Positions 37,339 through 46,268 of a stretch of DNA of 64,000 nt are shown here, piece after piece. Position 1 is the stretch's first letter, and every line of letters starts with the position of its first letter. The stretch covers positions 1,426,001-1,490,000 of the forward strand of contig CAVWSB010000011.1 of the NCBI GenBank assembly GCA_963757565.1, in the 5' to 3' direction. This DNA is from PALSA-894 sp963757565. Its GTDB lineage: Bacteria > Pseudomonadota > Alphaproteobacteria > Rhizobiales > Xanthobacteraceae. A program made the position numbers and the translations under genes. Below the pieces are notes generated by a model. It made no database searches. It was not told where the DNA came from and was given only the letters and a program-made list of their open reading frames with translations.

Positions 37339-38751
37339 ATGAGTATGGCCGAAGACAGGCGCAACCGACCAGAATACTCCGGCGACCGCGCCTCCGGTTC
37401 AGCGCGTGATGGCGGCCGCGCTAGCTCGTCGCGCGATGGCGCGAGCGATCCCCTGGCCGAACTTGCGCGGCTCATCGGGCAGAGCGATCCGTTCGCAGAA
37501 CTCGGCAAGCGGGGCCGGTCGTCCGAGACCGTACGCCGCACGGATCGGCCCGCTCCCGAATGGCTCGATCGCTCGACGCCCGCACCGGATCGCCACGAAA
37601 GCGGTTACCCGCAGCCGCGGCAGGGCTACGTGCCGCCGCGTCAGGACTATTCGCCGCCCGGACATGGCTACGTGCCGGGCGATCGCTCGCCGCCCTACAG
37701 CGCGCCGACTTACGGCGACGCGGCGGATTACCGCCAGCAACCCGCGCCCGACTACTACGGCGAACAGGATCGCTACGCGCCTGATCAGGCGGGCTACGAC
37801 GATCCGCAGGATCGCTATTACGAAGACGACCGCTCGGCGGATGATCGCTATCGCGTCGCCGTGCCGTCCGGCCAGTACGATGCCGACGCCTATTACGCGG
37901 AAGACGGCCACATGCCGCCGCAAGGCGAGGAAGGGGTCATGGGTCCGCGCCGTCGGGGCGGGCTCGGGATCACCGTCGCGGCCGTTGTCGGCCTTGCCGT
38001 CCTCGGGACGGCAGGCGCTTTCGGCTACCGCGCCTTCACGAGTGGGAGTCGCGCACCCGCAACTCCACCGGTGATCAAGGCCGACCCGACGCCGCCGAAG
38101 AGCGTTCCGGCACCCGCGCCGCAGGCGAGCGCCGACGCGACGAGCAAGCCGTTCCAGGATCGTGTTGCCGCACCGACGGAACGGATCGTGCCGCGCGAAG
38201 AGCAGCCTGTCGCTCTGCCAATCGCGCCGCCCGCGCCCCGCGTGACCGCGCCGCAACCCTCGGCACAGTCGATGGCACCGCTGGTGTCTCCGCCGATGCC
38301 GACCACGGCGAACGAGCCGAAGAAAGTAAAGACGGTCGTGATCCGGCAGGAGCCGATCGCGGACAATTCCACTCCCTTGGAGCCCGGTGCCCCGCGCGCG
38401 CCCGTTGCCCGTCCGCAGGCGCCGGCCGCCAATGCTGCCGATCCAGACTCCGCGCCCTCGCGCAGCCGCGTCGCGTCGCGCACACCGGCCAATGTCAGCG
38501 GTGCTTACGTGGTGCAGGTCTCGGCGCAACGCACCGAGGCCGAAGCGCAGTCCTCCTATCAGGCGCTGCAGTCGAAGTATCCGTCCGTGCTCGGCAGCCG
38601 CAGCGCCAACATCCGGCGCGTGGATCTCGGCGACAAGGGCGGGGTCTTCTTCCGCGCCCAGGTCGGCACGTTCTCAACCGCCGAACAGGCGACCGCCTTC
38701 TGCAACAGCCTCAAGGACGTGGGCGGGCAGTGCATCGTGCAGAAGAACTGA
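37339..38751 (+). CDS. SPOR-domain membrane protein
   Basis: ATG 37339 gives 470 residues: a cytoplasmic Asp/Tyr/Pro/Gln-rich half with repeated YGEQDRYAP-type segments, one membrane helix (about residues 212-232, GLGITVAAVVGLAVLGTAGAFGY), a Pro/Ala-rich periplasmic linker and a C-terminal SPOR domain (GAYVVQVSAQRTEAEAQSSYQALQSKYP, VFFRAQVGTFSTAEQATAFCNSLKDVGGQCIV). SPOR domains bind denuded septal peptidoglycan, so a cell division or septum role is likely. Sits between argS and nagZ, the usual order. Confidence 0.92.
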   Translation: MSMAEDRRNRPEYSGDRASGSARDGGRASSSRDGASDPLAELARLIGQSDPFAELGKRGRSSETVRRTDRPAPEWLDRSTPAPDRHESGYPQPRQGYVPPRQDYSPPGHGYVPGDRSPPYSAPTYGDAADYRQQPAPDYYGEQDRYAPDQAGYDDPQDRYYEDDRSADDRYRVAVPSGQYDADAYYAEDGHMPPQGEEGVMGPRRRGGLGITVAAVVGLAVLGTAGAFGYRAFTSGSRAPATPPVIKADPTPPKSVPAPAPQASADATSKPFQDRVAAPTERIVPREEQPVALPIAPPAPRVTAPQPSAQSMAPLVSPPMPTTANEPKKVKTVVIRQEPIADNSTPLEPGAPRAPVARPQAPAANAADPDSAPSRSRVASRTPANVSGAYVVQVSAQRTEAEAQSSYQALQSKYPSVLGSRSANIRRVDLGDKGGVFFRAQVGTFSTAEQATAFCNSLKDVGGQCIVQKN

Positions 38752-38793
38752 ACGCTGCTTGACCCGTTTTCGCGGCGCAGATAAGCCGCGCCG

Positions 38794-39801
38794 ATGGCCA
38801 AGGCCCTCATCACCGACGTTGCCGGCCTGTCGCTGACCGCGCAGGAGCGCGACTTTCTGCGCGACGCCGACCCGTGGGGCTTCATCGTCTTCAAGCGCAA
38901 TGTCGACACGCCTGCACAATTGAGCGCGCTCATCGCGAGCATGCGCGAGGCTGTCGGGCGCGCGGCGCCAGTGCTCGTCGATCAGGAGGGCGGGCGGGTG
39001 CAGCGGCTCGGCCCGCCGCACTGGCCGAAATATCCGCCGGGCGCATTTTACGCCGCGCACTACGATCGCGACCCGCAGGAGGGATTGCGTGCGGCATGGC
39101 TTGGCGCACGGCTGATCGCCGCCGATCTCCACGCGGTCGGCATCGACGTCGATTGCCTGCCCCTCGCGGACGTTCCGGTCGGCGGGGCCGACGCGGTGAT
39201 CGGCGACCGCGCGTACGGAACGACGCCGGCCAAGGTTGCGACGATCGCAGGTGCCGTCGCCGAAGGGCTGATGGCGGGCGGCGTGCTGCCGGTGCTCAAG
39301 CACTTGCCCGGGCACGGCCGCGCGACCGCGGACAGCCACCTCGCGCTGCCGGTCGTCAGCACGGATCGCGCGACGCTGGAGTCAACCGATTTCGCCGCGT
39401 TCCGTCCGCTGGCGAAACTTCCTTTGGGTATGACGGCGCATGTTGTGTTTAGCGCCATCGACCCCGTCGCGCCCGCCACCACTTCGGTCACAATGGTGCG
39501 CGAAGTGATTCGCCACGACATTGGGTTCGACGGCTTGCTGATGAGCGACGACATTTCGATGAAGGCCCTCTCGGGCACGCTGGCGGAGCGCGCGCGCGCC
39601 TCGCTCGCGGCCGGTTGCGACGTCGTGCTGCATTGCAACGGCACGTTCGAGGAGCGGCGCAAGGTCGTCGACGCGTGTCCGCCGCTGGCGGGAGACGCGC
39701 AGCGGCGCGCCGATGCGGCGCTCGCGGCGCGCCGCGCTCCCGCGCCGCTCGATTCTGCGGCGGCGCGCGCGGAGTTTGCCGCTATGGGTGTCGTCGCATG
39801 A
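38794..39801 (+). CDS. nagZ: Beta-N-acetylhexosaminidase, cytoplasmic peptidoglycan recycling
   Basis: The 335-residue glycoside hydrolase family 3 protein shows FIVFKRNVDTP, LVDQEGGRVQRLGPPHWPKYPPG, LKHLPGHGRATADSHLALPVV (the mobile His/Asp loop of NagZ) and GFDGLLMSDDISMKAL with the nucleophile Asp. NagZ removes GlcNAc from anhydro-muropeptides. The stop overlaps scpA (ATGA). Intact. Confidence 0.95.
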   Translation: MAKALITDVAGLSLTAQERDFLRDADPWGFIVFKRNVDTPAQLSALIASMREAVGRAAPVLVDQEGGRVQRLGPPHWPKYPPGAFYAAHYDRDPQEGLRAAWLGARLIAADLHAVGIDVDCLPLADVPVGGADAVIGDRAYGTTPAKVATIAGAVAEGLMAGGVLPVLKHLPGHGRATADSHLALPVVSTDRATLESTDFAAFRPLAKLPLGMTAHVVFSAIDPVAPATTSVTMVREVIRHDIGFDGLLMSDDISMKALSGTLAERARASLAAGCDVVLHCNGTFEERRKVVDACPPLAGDAQRRADAALAARRAPAPLDSAAARAEFAAMGVVA

Positions 39802-40607
39802 GTGGCGCAGAGAATTTCGATACGCTTTCCCCCGAGCTTGCGACCGACGAGCAGGCGCTGATCGTCGATGTCGAGGGATTCGAGGGACCGCTCGACCTGT
39901 TGCTGATGCTCGCGCGTCAGCAGAAGGTCGACCTGTCGAAAATCTCCATCCTGGCGCTGGCCGATCAGTATCTCGCCTTCATCGAGGAGGCGCGGAAAAT
40001 CCGGCTCGAACTCGCCGCCGACTATCTGGTGATGGCGGCCTGGCTCGCGTACCTGAAATCGCGCCTGCTGCTGCCCGAGAAGGAGGGCGAGCTTGGGCCC
40101 AGCGCCGAGGACATGGCGACTGCGCTCGCGCTGCGGCTGCGCCGGCTCGAGGCGATTCGGGTTGCCGCCGACGCGCTGATCGCGCGCCCGCAGCTCGGCC
40201 GCGACGTGTTCGGCCGCGGCGCGCCCGAACCGATCGCCGACATCAAGCGCCCGGAATGGACCGCGACGCTTTACGATCTGCTCACCGCCTATGCGGCGCA
40301 GCGCCAGAAGTCGGCGCTCTCGCATGTGCGCTTCGCGGCGCGCACGGTGTGGTCGCTCGCCGAAGCGCGACAGGCGCTGGAGCGCATGGTCGGCGTCTCG
40401 GCCGACTGGGGCCGGCTCGATCAATATCTCCTCGACTATCTGGTCGAGCCGTCGATGCGCGCGACCGTAATGGCGTCGAGCTTTGCGTCGATTCTCGAAA
40501 TGGTGCGCGAGGGTGCGATCGACGTGCATCAGGGCGCGGCGTTCGGGCCGATCTTTTTGCGCAAGCACAGCGAGGACGGCGCTGCGGCGCCGCCGACAGT
40601 TCAGTGA
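39798..40607 (+). CDS. scpA: Segregation and condensation protein A (kleisin)
   Basis: The 269-residue product has the kleisin N-terminal motif VDVEGFEGPLDLLLMLARQQKVDLSKISILALADQYL, YLKSRLLLP and a C-terminal winged-helix (EMVREGAIDVHQGAAFGPIFL). It bridges SMC heads in the condensin complex. The start at 39798 overlaps the nagZ stop, so translation is probably coupled. An in-frame ATG upstream in another frame was rejected. Confidence 0.95.
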   Translation: MSGAENFDTLSPELATDEQALIVDVEGFEGPLDLLLMLARQQKVDLSKISILALADQYLAFIEEARKIRLELAADYLVMAAWLAYLKSRLLLPEKEGELGPSAEDMATALALRLRRLEAIRVAADALIARPQLGRDVFGRGAPEPIADIKRPEWTATLYDLLTAYAAQRQKSALSHVRFAARTVWSLAEARQALERMVGVSADWGRLDQYLLDYLVEPSMRATVMASSFASILEMVREGAIDVHQGAAFGPIFLRKHSEDGAAAPPTVQ

Positions 40608-40620
40608 CGGGGGAGTAGGC

Positions 40621-41334
40621 ATGAGCGTTGCGAAGTCGCTCGACGAACTGGTCGAGGACGAGATGATCGACGAGGAGCAACCGCCGCAGGAGCGGCCGGA
40701 GGAATTGCGGCTGATCGAGGCGCTGTTGTTCGCGGCGGGCGAGCCGCTCGACGACAAGACGCTCAAGTCGCGGTTGCCCGAGGGCGTCGACGTCGTCGCC
40801 GCGATGCGCCGCCTGCAGGCCGAATACGCGCCGCGCGGCGTCAACCTCGTGCGTGTCGCCGGCAAATGGACCTTCCGCACCGCCAACGATCTGGCCTGGC
40901 TGCTCGCGCGCGACTCGGTCGAGCCGAAGAAGCTCTCGCGCGCCGCCAACGAGACGCTCGCGATCATCGCCTATCACCAGCCGGTGACGCGCGCCGAGAT
41001 CGAGGACATCCGCGGCGTCACCGTGTCGAAAGGCACGCTCGACGTGCTGATGGAGACCGGCTGGATCCGCCCGCGCGGACGGCGCAAGGCGCCGGGACGG
41101 CCGCTCACCTTCGGCACCACCGAAACCTTCCTGTCGCATTTCGGGCTTGAGGCGATCGGCGATCTGCCCGGGCTCGACGAGCTGAAAGGGACCGGCCTGC
41201 TCGATGGCCGCTTGCCTGGCGGCTTCTCGGTGCCGCTCCCGAACGACGACGCGACGTTGCGCGAGGACGAAGACCCGCTCGAACCCGGCGATCTCGATCT
41301 GGGTCTCGCGCCGCGGCCCGCGCCGGAAGAGTAG
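40621..41334 (+). CDS. scpB: Segregation and condensation protein B
   Basis: The 237-residue product has two winged helices: LRLIEALLFAAGEPLDDKTLKSRLPEGVDVVAAM and LSRAANETLAIIAYHQPVTRAEIEDIRGVTVSKGTLDVLMETGWI, the conserved ScpB core. The C-terminal acidic tail (about 60 residues) is variable. ATG 40621 follows GGGGGAG eight bases upstream. It pairs with ScpA and SMC in chromosome condensation. Confidence 0.95.
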   Translation: MSVAKSLDELVEDEMIDEEQPPQERPEELRLIEALLFAAGEPLDDKTLKSRLPEGVDVVAAMRRLQAEYAPRGVNLVRVAGKWTFRTANDLAWLLARDSVEPKKLSRAANETLAIIAYHQPVTRAEIEDIRGVTVSKGTLDVLMETGWIRPRGRRKAPGRPLTFGTTETFLSHFGLEAIGDLPGLDELKGTGLLDGRLPGGFSVPLPNDDATLREDEDPLEPGDLDLGLAPRPAPEE

Positions 41335-41520
41335 TGAGTTCGGCGACTGGTTAACGCCCGCGGAACTCGAAACGCCCGCAGCGCCGCGCATTTTCGCGCC
41401 GCGCGGGCGCTTTCGACGCGCCCGCAAATAGCCCGAAGTCCTTGTTTTTGCCTCCCGCGGGCCTAGGTTCTCGCGCAAATGACGGGGCGGGCGAGCCCGT
41501 CCCCTGGAGGAGTTAGGCTC

Positions 41521-41772
41521 ATGGGTTCCTTAAGCATTTGGCACTGGATCATCGTCATCGCGGTGGTTCTGCTGCTGTTCGGCCGGGGAAAAATCTCCGA
41601 GCTGATGGGCGACGTCGCGCGCGGCATCAAGGCCTTCAAGAAGGGCATGGCCGAGGACGACGACGCCAAGCCCGGCGCCCGGAGCGCCGGTCAAGACCAT
41701 CGACAGGACACCGCCGCGCCGATGAAGACGCGCGCCGAGACGGAGAACCGCGTCGAAGGTTCGACCGCCTGA
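41521..41772 (+). CDS. tatA: Sec-independent protein translocase subunit TatA
   Basis: The 83-residue product begins MGSLSIWHWIIVIAVVLLLFGRGKISELMGDVARGIKAFKKG: a short membrane helix, the FG hinge, and an amphipathic helix, as in TatA. The start is fixed by GGAGGAG at 41511-41517. TatA oligomers form the pore for folded Tat substrates. A hairpin and a palindromic repeat separate it from tatB. Confidence 0.95.
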   Translation: MGSLSIWHWIIVIAVVLLLFGRGKISELMGDVARGIKAFKKGMAEDDDAKPGARSAGQDHRQDTAAPMKTRAETENRVEGSTA

Positions 41773-41810
41773 TCGCTGCCCCTGCGGCGCAGCGGCTTTC
41801 GATACCAAGA

Positions 41811-41841
41811 GGGGCGCTGGCCGCAAGGCTCGGCGCCCTTT
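41811..41841 (+). terminator. Hairpin, possible attenuator between tatA and tatB
   Basis: GGGCGC at 41812-41817 pairs with GCGCCC at 41833-41838 and is followed by only three T residues. It may lower transcription from tatA into tatB, or it may form part of a repeat; weak as a true terminator. Confidence 0.45.
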
Positions 41842-41854
41842 GGAATTCTGGCGA

Positions 41855-41902
41855 CGCATGATCCCGAAATGTGCGAGGCGGTCTTCGGATAGCATCATGC
41901 GC
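41855..41902. repeat. Palindromic repeat family B, copy 1 (tatA-tatB gap)
   Basis: CGCATGAT at 41855-41862 and ATCATGCGC at 41894-41902 are inverted, enclosing CCCGAAATGTGCGAGGCGGTCTTCGG. The same framework (GCATGATCCCGAAAAGTGGGAACCGG, interrupted here) occurs at 52764-52814. Such elements are widespread in Bradyrhizobium-type genomes. Confidence 0.8.
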
Positions 41903-41917
41903 GAGGAACACTGACCG

Positions 41918-42510
41918 ATGTTCGATATCTCCTGGGGCAAGCTGGTCATCATCGGCGTGGTCGCGCTTCTCGTGATCGGGCCGAAGGAACTGCCGGCCGT
42001 GCTGCGCAAGGTTGGCCAGTGGATGGGCAAGATCCGCCGCATGGCGGCGGAGTTTCAGGGCCAGTTCCAGGACGCGATGCGCGAAGCCGAGATGGCGGAC
42101 CTCAAGCAGCAGTTCGACGAAACCACCTCGGGGCTGAAGTCCGCGTTCGACCCGACCGACATCAAGACCGAAATGGAAAAGATGATCCAGGACCCGACCG
42201 GCACCACATCGACTGCGCCGGCCGCTCCGACAGCCACCGAGGCGGGAGTGCCTGTACCCGACGTCTCGGCCGCCGCGCCGGCCGATCCGGTGGCGCTCGG
42301 GACCGCACCCGTCGCGCCGGAGCCCTCGGTCGACATCACGGTGCCGATGCCCGAATTGCCGCCGCCGTCGAAGACCAAGGACTTCCTCGCCGGCGCGACC
42401 GCGCCGGTTGCGCCCGAATCCCCCGCATCGCCCGAACCGCCGCGCCGGTGCCCGCCGCATCGGCTTCGCCCGAACCGCGCGCCGCGCCTGAAGGAGGCAA
42501 GGCGGCATGA
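41918..42510 (+). CDS. tatB: Sec-independent protein translocase subunit TatB (one frameshift)
   Basis: Begins MFDISWGKLVIIGVVALLVIGPKELPAVLRKVGQWMGKIRRMA, a clear TatB membrane helix and PKELP hinge, followed by an amphipathic helix and a Pro/Ala-rich tail. The frame shifts by one base near 42445 in a GCC/CGC-rich stretch; the repaired tail ends SPEPRAAPEGGKAA at 42510. TatB forms the twin-arginine receptor with TatC. The stop overlaps the tatC ATG (ATGA). This marks the start of the second frame-damaged tract. Confidence 0.92.
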
Positions 42511-43387
42511 AGACGGAAGAAGACGAGAAGGAGATCGAGGCGACCAAGGCCCCGCTGATGGATCACCTGATCGAGCTGCGCTCGCGGCTGATCAAGGCGA
42601 TCATCGCCTTCTTAGTCACCTTCGTGCTGCTTCTTCTTTGCCGGCGACATCTACAACATGCTGATCTGGCCGTTCGAGTGGATCGCGGGCTCGGAGAATA
42701 CGCGCTTCATCTACACCGCGCTGCTCGAATTCTTCTGGACCAAGCTCAAGCTCGCGATGTTCGGCGCGGCCTTCATCTCGTTCCCGATCGATCGCCTCGC
42801 AAATCTACAAGTTCGTCGCGCCCGGCCTTTACCGCCACGAGCGCAATGCGTTCGCTGCCCTATCTCGTCGCGACGCCGATCTTCTTCTCGCTCGGCGCGG
42901 CGGTCGTCTACGTCATGGTCATGCCGATGATCGTGCGCTTCTCGCTCGGCATGCAGCAGCTTGGCGGCGCGGGTCAGGCGAAGATCGAACTGCTGCCCAA
43001 GGTCGGCGAATATCTCGACCTGATGATGTGGCTGGTGCTCTCGTTCGGCGTCGCGTTCCAGTTGCCCGTGATCCTGACGCTGCTCGGGCGCGTCGGCATC
43101 ATCAGCTCGGCGATGCTGCGATCGAAGCGGCGCTACTTCATCGTGCGGCTTTCGTGATCGCGGCCGTGCTCACTCCGCCGGACGTGATCAGCCAGCTCTC
43201 GCTCGCCGGGCCGCTGCTGATCCTGTTCGAGGGATCGATCTTGTCGGTCGCCTATGTCGAGAAGAAGGCCGCCGCCGAAGCCGCCGCGAAGGCCGCCGCT
43301 GCAGCTGCCGCAGCCGCGAGCGTGCCAAAGGCTGCGGAGAGGGGCGGGCCCGAATGTCGCTCCGTCATGGCCGGGCTTGTCCGGTAA
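42507..43387 (+). CDS. tatC: Sec-independent protein translocase subunit TatC (frameshifted)
   Basis: Pieces in several frames give LMDHLIELRSRLIKAIIAFLVTF, FFFAGDIYNMLIWPFEWI, QIYKFVAPGLYRHERNAFLPYLVATPIFF, LLPKVGEYLDLMMWLVLSFGVAFQLPVILTLLGRVGI and AAFVIAAVLTPPDVISQLSLAGPLLILFEGSI, the six-helix TatC that recognises twin-arginine signals. Breaks lie near 42630, 42790, 42856 and 43147. The tail is a poly-Ala/Lys segment, and its end at 43387 is less certain because the reading runs to the edge of a repeat. Confidence 0.9.
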
Positions 43388-43392
43388 CCTCC

Positions 43393-43490
43393 GCCGTCAT
43401 TCCCGCGAACGCGGCGAATCCATAACCACGAGCGGAGCGATGCGGACGGTATCGAAGCTATGGGTCCCCGCTTTCGCGGGGACGACGACA
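43393..43490. repeat. Palindromic repeat family C
   Basis: Opens with CCGTCATTCCCGCGAACGCGG and closes with GGTCCCCGCTTTCGCGGGGAC GAC-type sequence near 43467-43487; the ends are inverted to each other with two mismatches in 12. This is the GTCATTCCCGCG...CGCGGGGACGAC type of dispersed intergenic element. It directly follows the tatC reading frame. Confidence 0.78.
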
Positions 43491-43500
43491 ATCCCGCCTC

Positions 43501-43529
43501 TTGACAGTATTCCTACAAGGATTTATATC
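43501..43529 (+). promoter_or_regulatory. Near-consensus sigma70-type promoter
   Basis: TTGACA at 43501-43506, a 17-base spacer, then TATATC at 43524-43529. The predicted transcription start is near 43536, pointing into the structured region before serS. No coding gene starts within the next 490 bases. Confidence 0.7.
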
Positions 43530-43535
43530 CCAATC

Positions 43536-43938
43536 GTCCTGCTCGCCGAAGGGCGCTCTCGCGAGGCATCGCTTGGGTGGGGCAGGATGCGGTTCCCGCG
43601 CCCGGCAGGCATGCCGGTCCCGGGCGACCCGGGGCTCCACCCGGAGGTCACTACGGACCTCCTGCCGGGAGCCGGCTGACGTCGGCGCGAATGCCGAGGA
43701 AAGCGTGGCCCGGGACCGGAAAGATGCCGCCATGGAGCGCCGCAAGGCGCGGCGCTCTCGCCGAGCACCCGCCCCACAAGGGGCGAACGAGACGGTGCGC
43801 CATGCGGCGCTCCATTCCCCTCTGTTTCGAGGGACCCACATAAGGCGATGCCCGGCGCCTGCGGCCAAACCGGGCGGCGGAGCGTTGGCTAACTCATGAG
43901 AACTTATGAAGTGATGCGCGAAGGAGCGGCATAGGCGA
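43536..43938 (+). ncRNA. Candidate structured RNA or repeat element, no known family
   Basis: About 400 bases without a convincing gene contain a series of perfect stems: CCGGCA/TGCCGG (43602-43607 with 43612-43617), GGAGGTC/GACCTCC (43642-43648 with 43655-43661) enclosed by GGCTCC/GGAGCC (43632-43637 with 43667-43672), GAGCGCCGC/GCGGCGCTC (43734-43742 with 43748-43756), and CGCCCC/GGGGCG (43769-43774 with 43779-43784) flanked by GCACC/GGTGC (43764-43768 with 43793-43797). A good promoter lies just upstream and a 13-bp hairpin closes the end. It does not look like RNase P RNA, tmRNA, 6S or SRP RNA. It could be a multi-copy intergenic element rather than an RNA gene. A 55-codon Arg-rich open frame (43731-43898) overlaps it. 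Confidence 0.45.
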
Positions 43939-43970
43939 TTTCCCCTCTCCCGCTTGTGGGAGAGGGGAAA
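43939..43970. terminator. Strong hairpin (13-bp stem) before serS
   Basis: TTTCCCCTCTCCC at 43939-43951 and GGGAGAGGGGAAA at 43958-43970 form a perfect stem with a six-base loop. No T run follows on the plus strand, so it may be a repeat hairpin or processing signal rather than a canonical terminator. Confidence 0.55.
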
Positions 43971-44027
43971 GAGGAGCGTGCGGCGCGCTTGAAAGCGGTA
44001 TAACGGCGCGCGATTCAGGAACCCGCC

Positions 44028-45380
44028 ATGCACGACATCAAATGGATTCGCGACAACCCCGCCGACTTCGACCCCGGCCTTGCGCGGCGCGGGCTTGCGG
44101 CTGAGTCCGCCAAACTGATCGCGCTCGACGAGCAGCGGCGCGCCGCGATCCAGAAAGCCGAAGCCGCGCAGGCGCGGCGCAACGCGGCCTCCAAGGAGAT
44201 CGGCGCCGCGAAGAAGAACAAGGACGAGGCGGCGGCGGCGCGCGCTGATGGCCGAGGTCAATGCTCTGAAGGAGCGATGCCGGCGCTGGAGGCGGAGGAG
44301 AAGAAGCTCTCGGAGGAGCTTGATCGACGCGCTCGCCGCGATCCCGAACCTGCCGCTGCCGAGCCGGAAGTGCCGACGGCAAGGACGAGCACGACAACGT
44401 CGAGCACCATCACTTCGGCGCCAAGCGCAACTATGCGTTCGCGCCGAAGCAGCACTTCGAACTCGGCGAAGAGCTCGGCTTCATGGACTTCGAGACGGCC
44501 GCGAAATTGTCAGGCGCGCGCTTCGTCGTGCTGAAAAGCGGGCTCGCGCGCATGGAGCGCGCGCTCGGCCAGTTCATGCGTCGACGTGCACACCAGCGAA
44601 CATGGCTACACGAGATCGCGCCGCCGCTGCTGGTGCGCGACGAGGTGATGTACGGCACGGCGCAGCTGCCCAAGTTCGAGGACGACCAGTTCTGCGCAAT
44701 CAAGACGGACGAGTTGCTCGGCAGCGGCCGAGATCTGTCGCGCGTGATGTTCGCGTGAGACAGCGCCTCTGGTCTCATCCCGACCGCCGAAGTCCCGCTC
44801 ACCAACCTCGTCCGCGAATCCATCGTGCGACGAAGACGAGCTCCCGCTGCGACTGCACCGCCTATACGCCGTGCTTCCGCGCCGAGGCGGGCGCGGCGGG
44901 ACGCGACACGCGCGGCATGATCCGCCAGCACCAGTTCAACAAGGTCGAGCTGGTGTCGATCACGACGCCGGAGGAGTCCAAGAACGAGCACGAGCGCATG
45001 TTGACCTGCGCCGAGGAAGTGCTGCGCCGGCTCGGCCTGCATTATCGCGTGGTGACGCTGTGCACCGGCGACATGGGCTTTGCGTCGCAGAAAACCTACG
45101 ACATCGAGGTGTGGCTGCCGGGGCAGGGGATGTATCGCGAGATTTCGTCCTGCTCGAACTGCGGCGACTTCCAGGCGCGCCGCATGGATGCGCGCTATCG
45201 CGCCAAGGAGAACCGCAGCCGGCGTTCGTGCACACGCTCAATGGCTCCGGCGCGGCGGTCGGCCGCGCGCTGATCGCCGTGATGGAGACGTATCAGCAGG
45301 AGGGCGGATCGATCGCGGTGCCGGACGTGCTGCAGGGTTATATGGGCGGGAAGAAGGTGATTGAACGGCCGTCATCCTGA
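44028..45380 (+). CDS. serS: Serine-tRNA ligase (many frameshifts)
   Basis: Starts MHDIKWIRDNPADFDPGLARRG, then a coiled-coil tRNA-binding arm (NAASKEIGAAKKNKDEA), FELGEELGFMDFETAAKLSGARFVVLKSGLARMERALGQFM, motif 2 FRAEAGAAGRDTRGMIRQHQF, EISSCSNCGDFQARR, and motif 3 LNGSGAAVGRALIAVMETYQQEGG. At least six single-base changes scatter these over three frames (for example near 44245, 44320, 44370, 44580, 44760 and 45218). As an essential enzyme it cannot be truly broken. The stop TGA (45378-45380) lies inside the palindromic repeat that follows. Confidence 0.93.
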
Positions 45381-45467
45381 GGTGCAGCCCGCGCTTGCGG
45401 CGACCCTCGAAGGATGGAAGGCCGTGGCCGTCGCCCTTCGAGGCGCTACGCGCACCTCAGGGTGACG
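45369..45467. repeat. Palindromic repeat family A, copy 2
   Basis: CCGTCATCCTGAGGTGC (45369-45385) and GCACCTCAGGGTGACGG (45451-45467) are inverted with one G.T mismatch over 17 bases, enclosing CCTCGAAGGATGGAAGG and a secondary inner palindrome. It shares CGTCATCCTGAGG with copy 1 at 3515. The left end overlaps the 3' end of serS and supplies its stop codon. Confidence 0.85.
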
Positions 45468-45501
45468 GATCAACAGACGAACGAATGGCAAGAAAGCAAT
45501 A

Positions 45502-46268
45502 ATGCGCATCCTCATCACCAACGACGACGGCATTCACGCGCCGGGCCTCACCGTTTGCGAGGACATCGCGCGCGAACTCTCCGACGACGTGTGGATCGTC
45601 GCGCCCGAAAGCGACCAGTCCGGCGTGTCGCATTCGCTCTCGCTCAACGATCCCCTGCGCCTGCGCGAGGTCGCGCCGAAGCATTTCGCCGTGAAGGGCA
45701 CGCCGACCGATTGCGTCATCATGGGCATCCGCCACATCATGGAGGACAATCCGCCCGATCTGTTGCTGTCCGGCGTCAATCGCGGACAGAACGTCGCCGA
45801 GGACGTCACGTATTCGGGCACCATCGCGGGCGCGATGGAGGGGACCACGCTCGGCGTGCAGTCGTTCGCGCTGAGCCAGGGCTACGGCCTCGGACACGCG
45901 GCAGAATCCGTTCTGGGATACGGCGCTGCGTCACGGGCCGGACGTGATCCGCAAGGTGCTGAAAGAAGGCATGCCCGAGGGCGTGCTGGTGAACGTCAAC
46001 TTTCCCGATTGCGCGCCGGACGCCGTGAAGGGCATCGCCATCACGACGCAGGGCAAGCGCGATCAGGACCTGCTGCGCATCGATCCCCGCCATGACGGGC
46101 GCGGCAATCCGTATTACTGGCTCGCCTTCGCCCGCAAGGAGCGGCCGAAGCCGCGCGACGGAACGGACCTCTCCGCGATGGCGGCCAAGCGCATCTCGGT
46201 CACGCGCGCTGCGCCTCGACCTGACCGACGAGCCGTTCGCGGCGCGGCTGGCGTCCGTCTTCAAATGA
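45502..46268 (+). CDS. surE: 5'/3'-nucleotidase SurE (two frameshifts)
   Basis: Starts MRILITNDDGIHAPGL, with the N-D-D metal motif, then VAPESDQSGVSHSLSL, KHFAVKGTPTDCVIMG, LLLSGVNRGQNVAEDVTYSGTIAGAMEG and VLVNVNFPDC. SurE removes phosphate from nucleoside monophosphates and short polyphosphates. Breaks lie near 45913 and 46208; the repaired C terminus is RLASVFK. The stop overlaps pcm (ATGA). The surE-pcm-nlpD-like order equals that of enterobacteria. Confidence 0.94.

Noticed and set aside
43536..43970. Known RNA families (RNase P RNA, permuted tmRNA, 6S, SRP RNA)
   Set aside because: I could not find their hallmark sequences, such as the tmRNA tag reading frame AND-type or the RNase P core.
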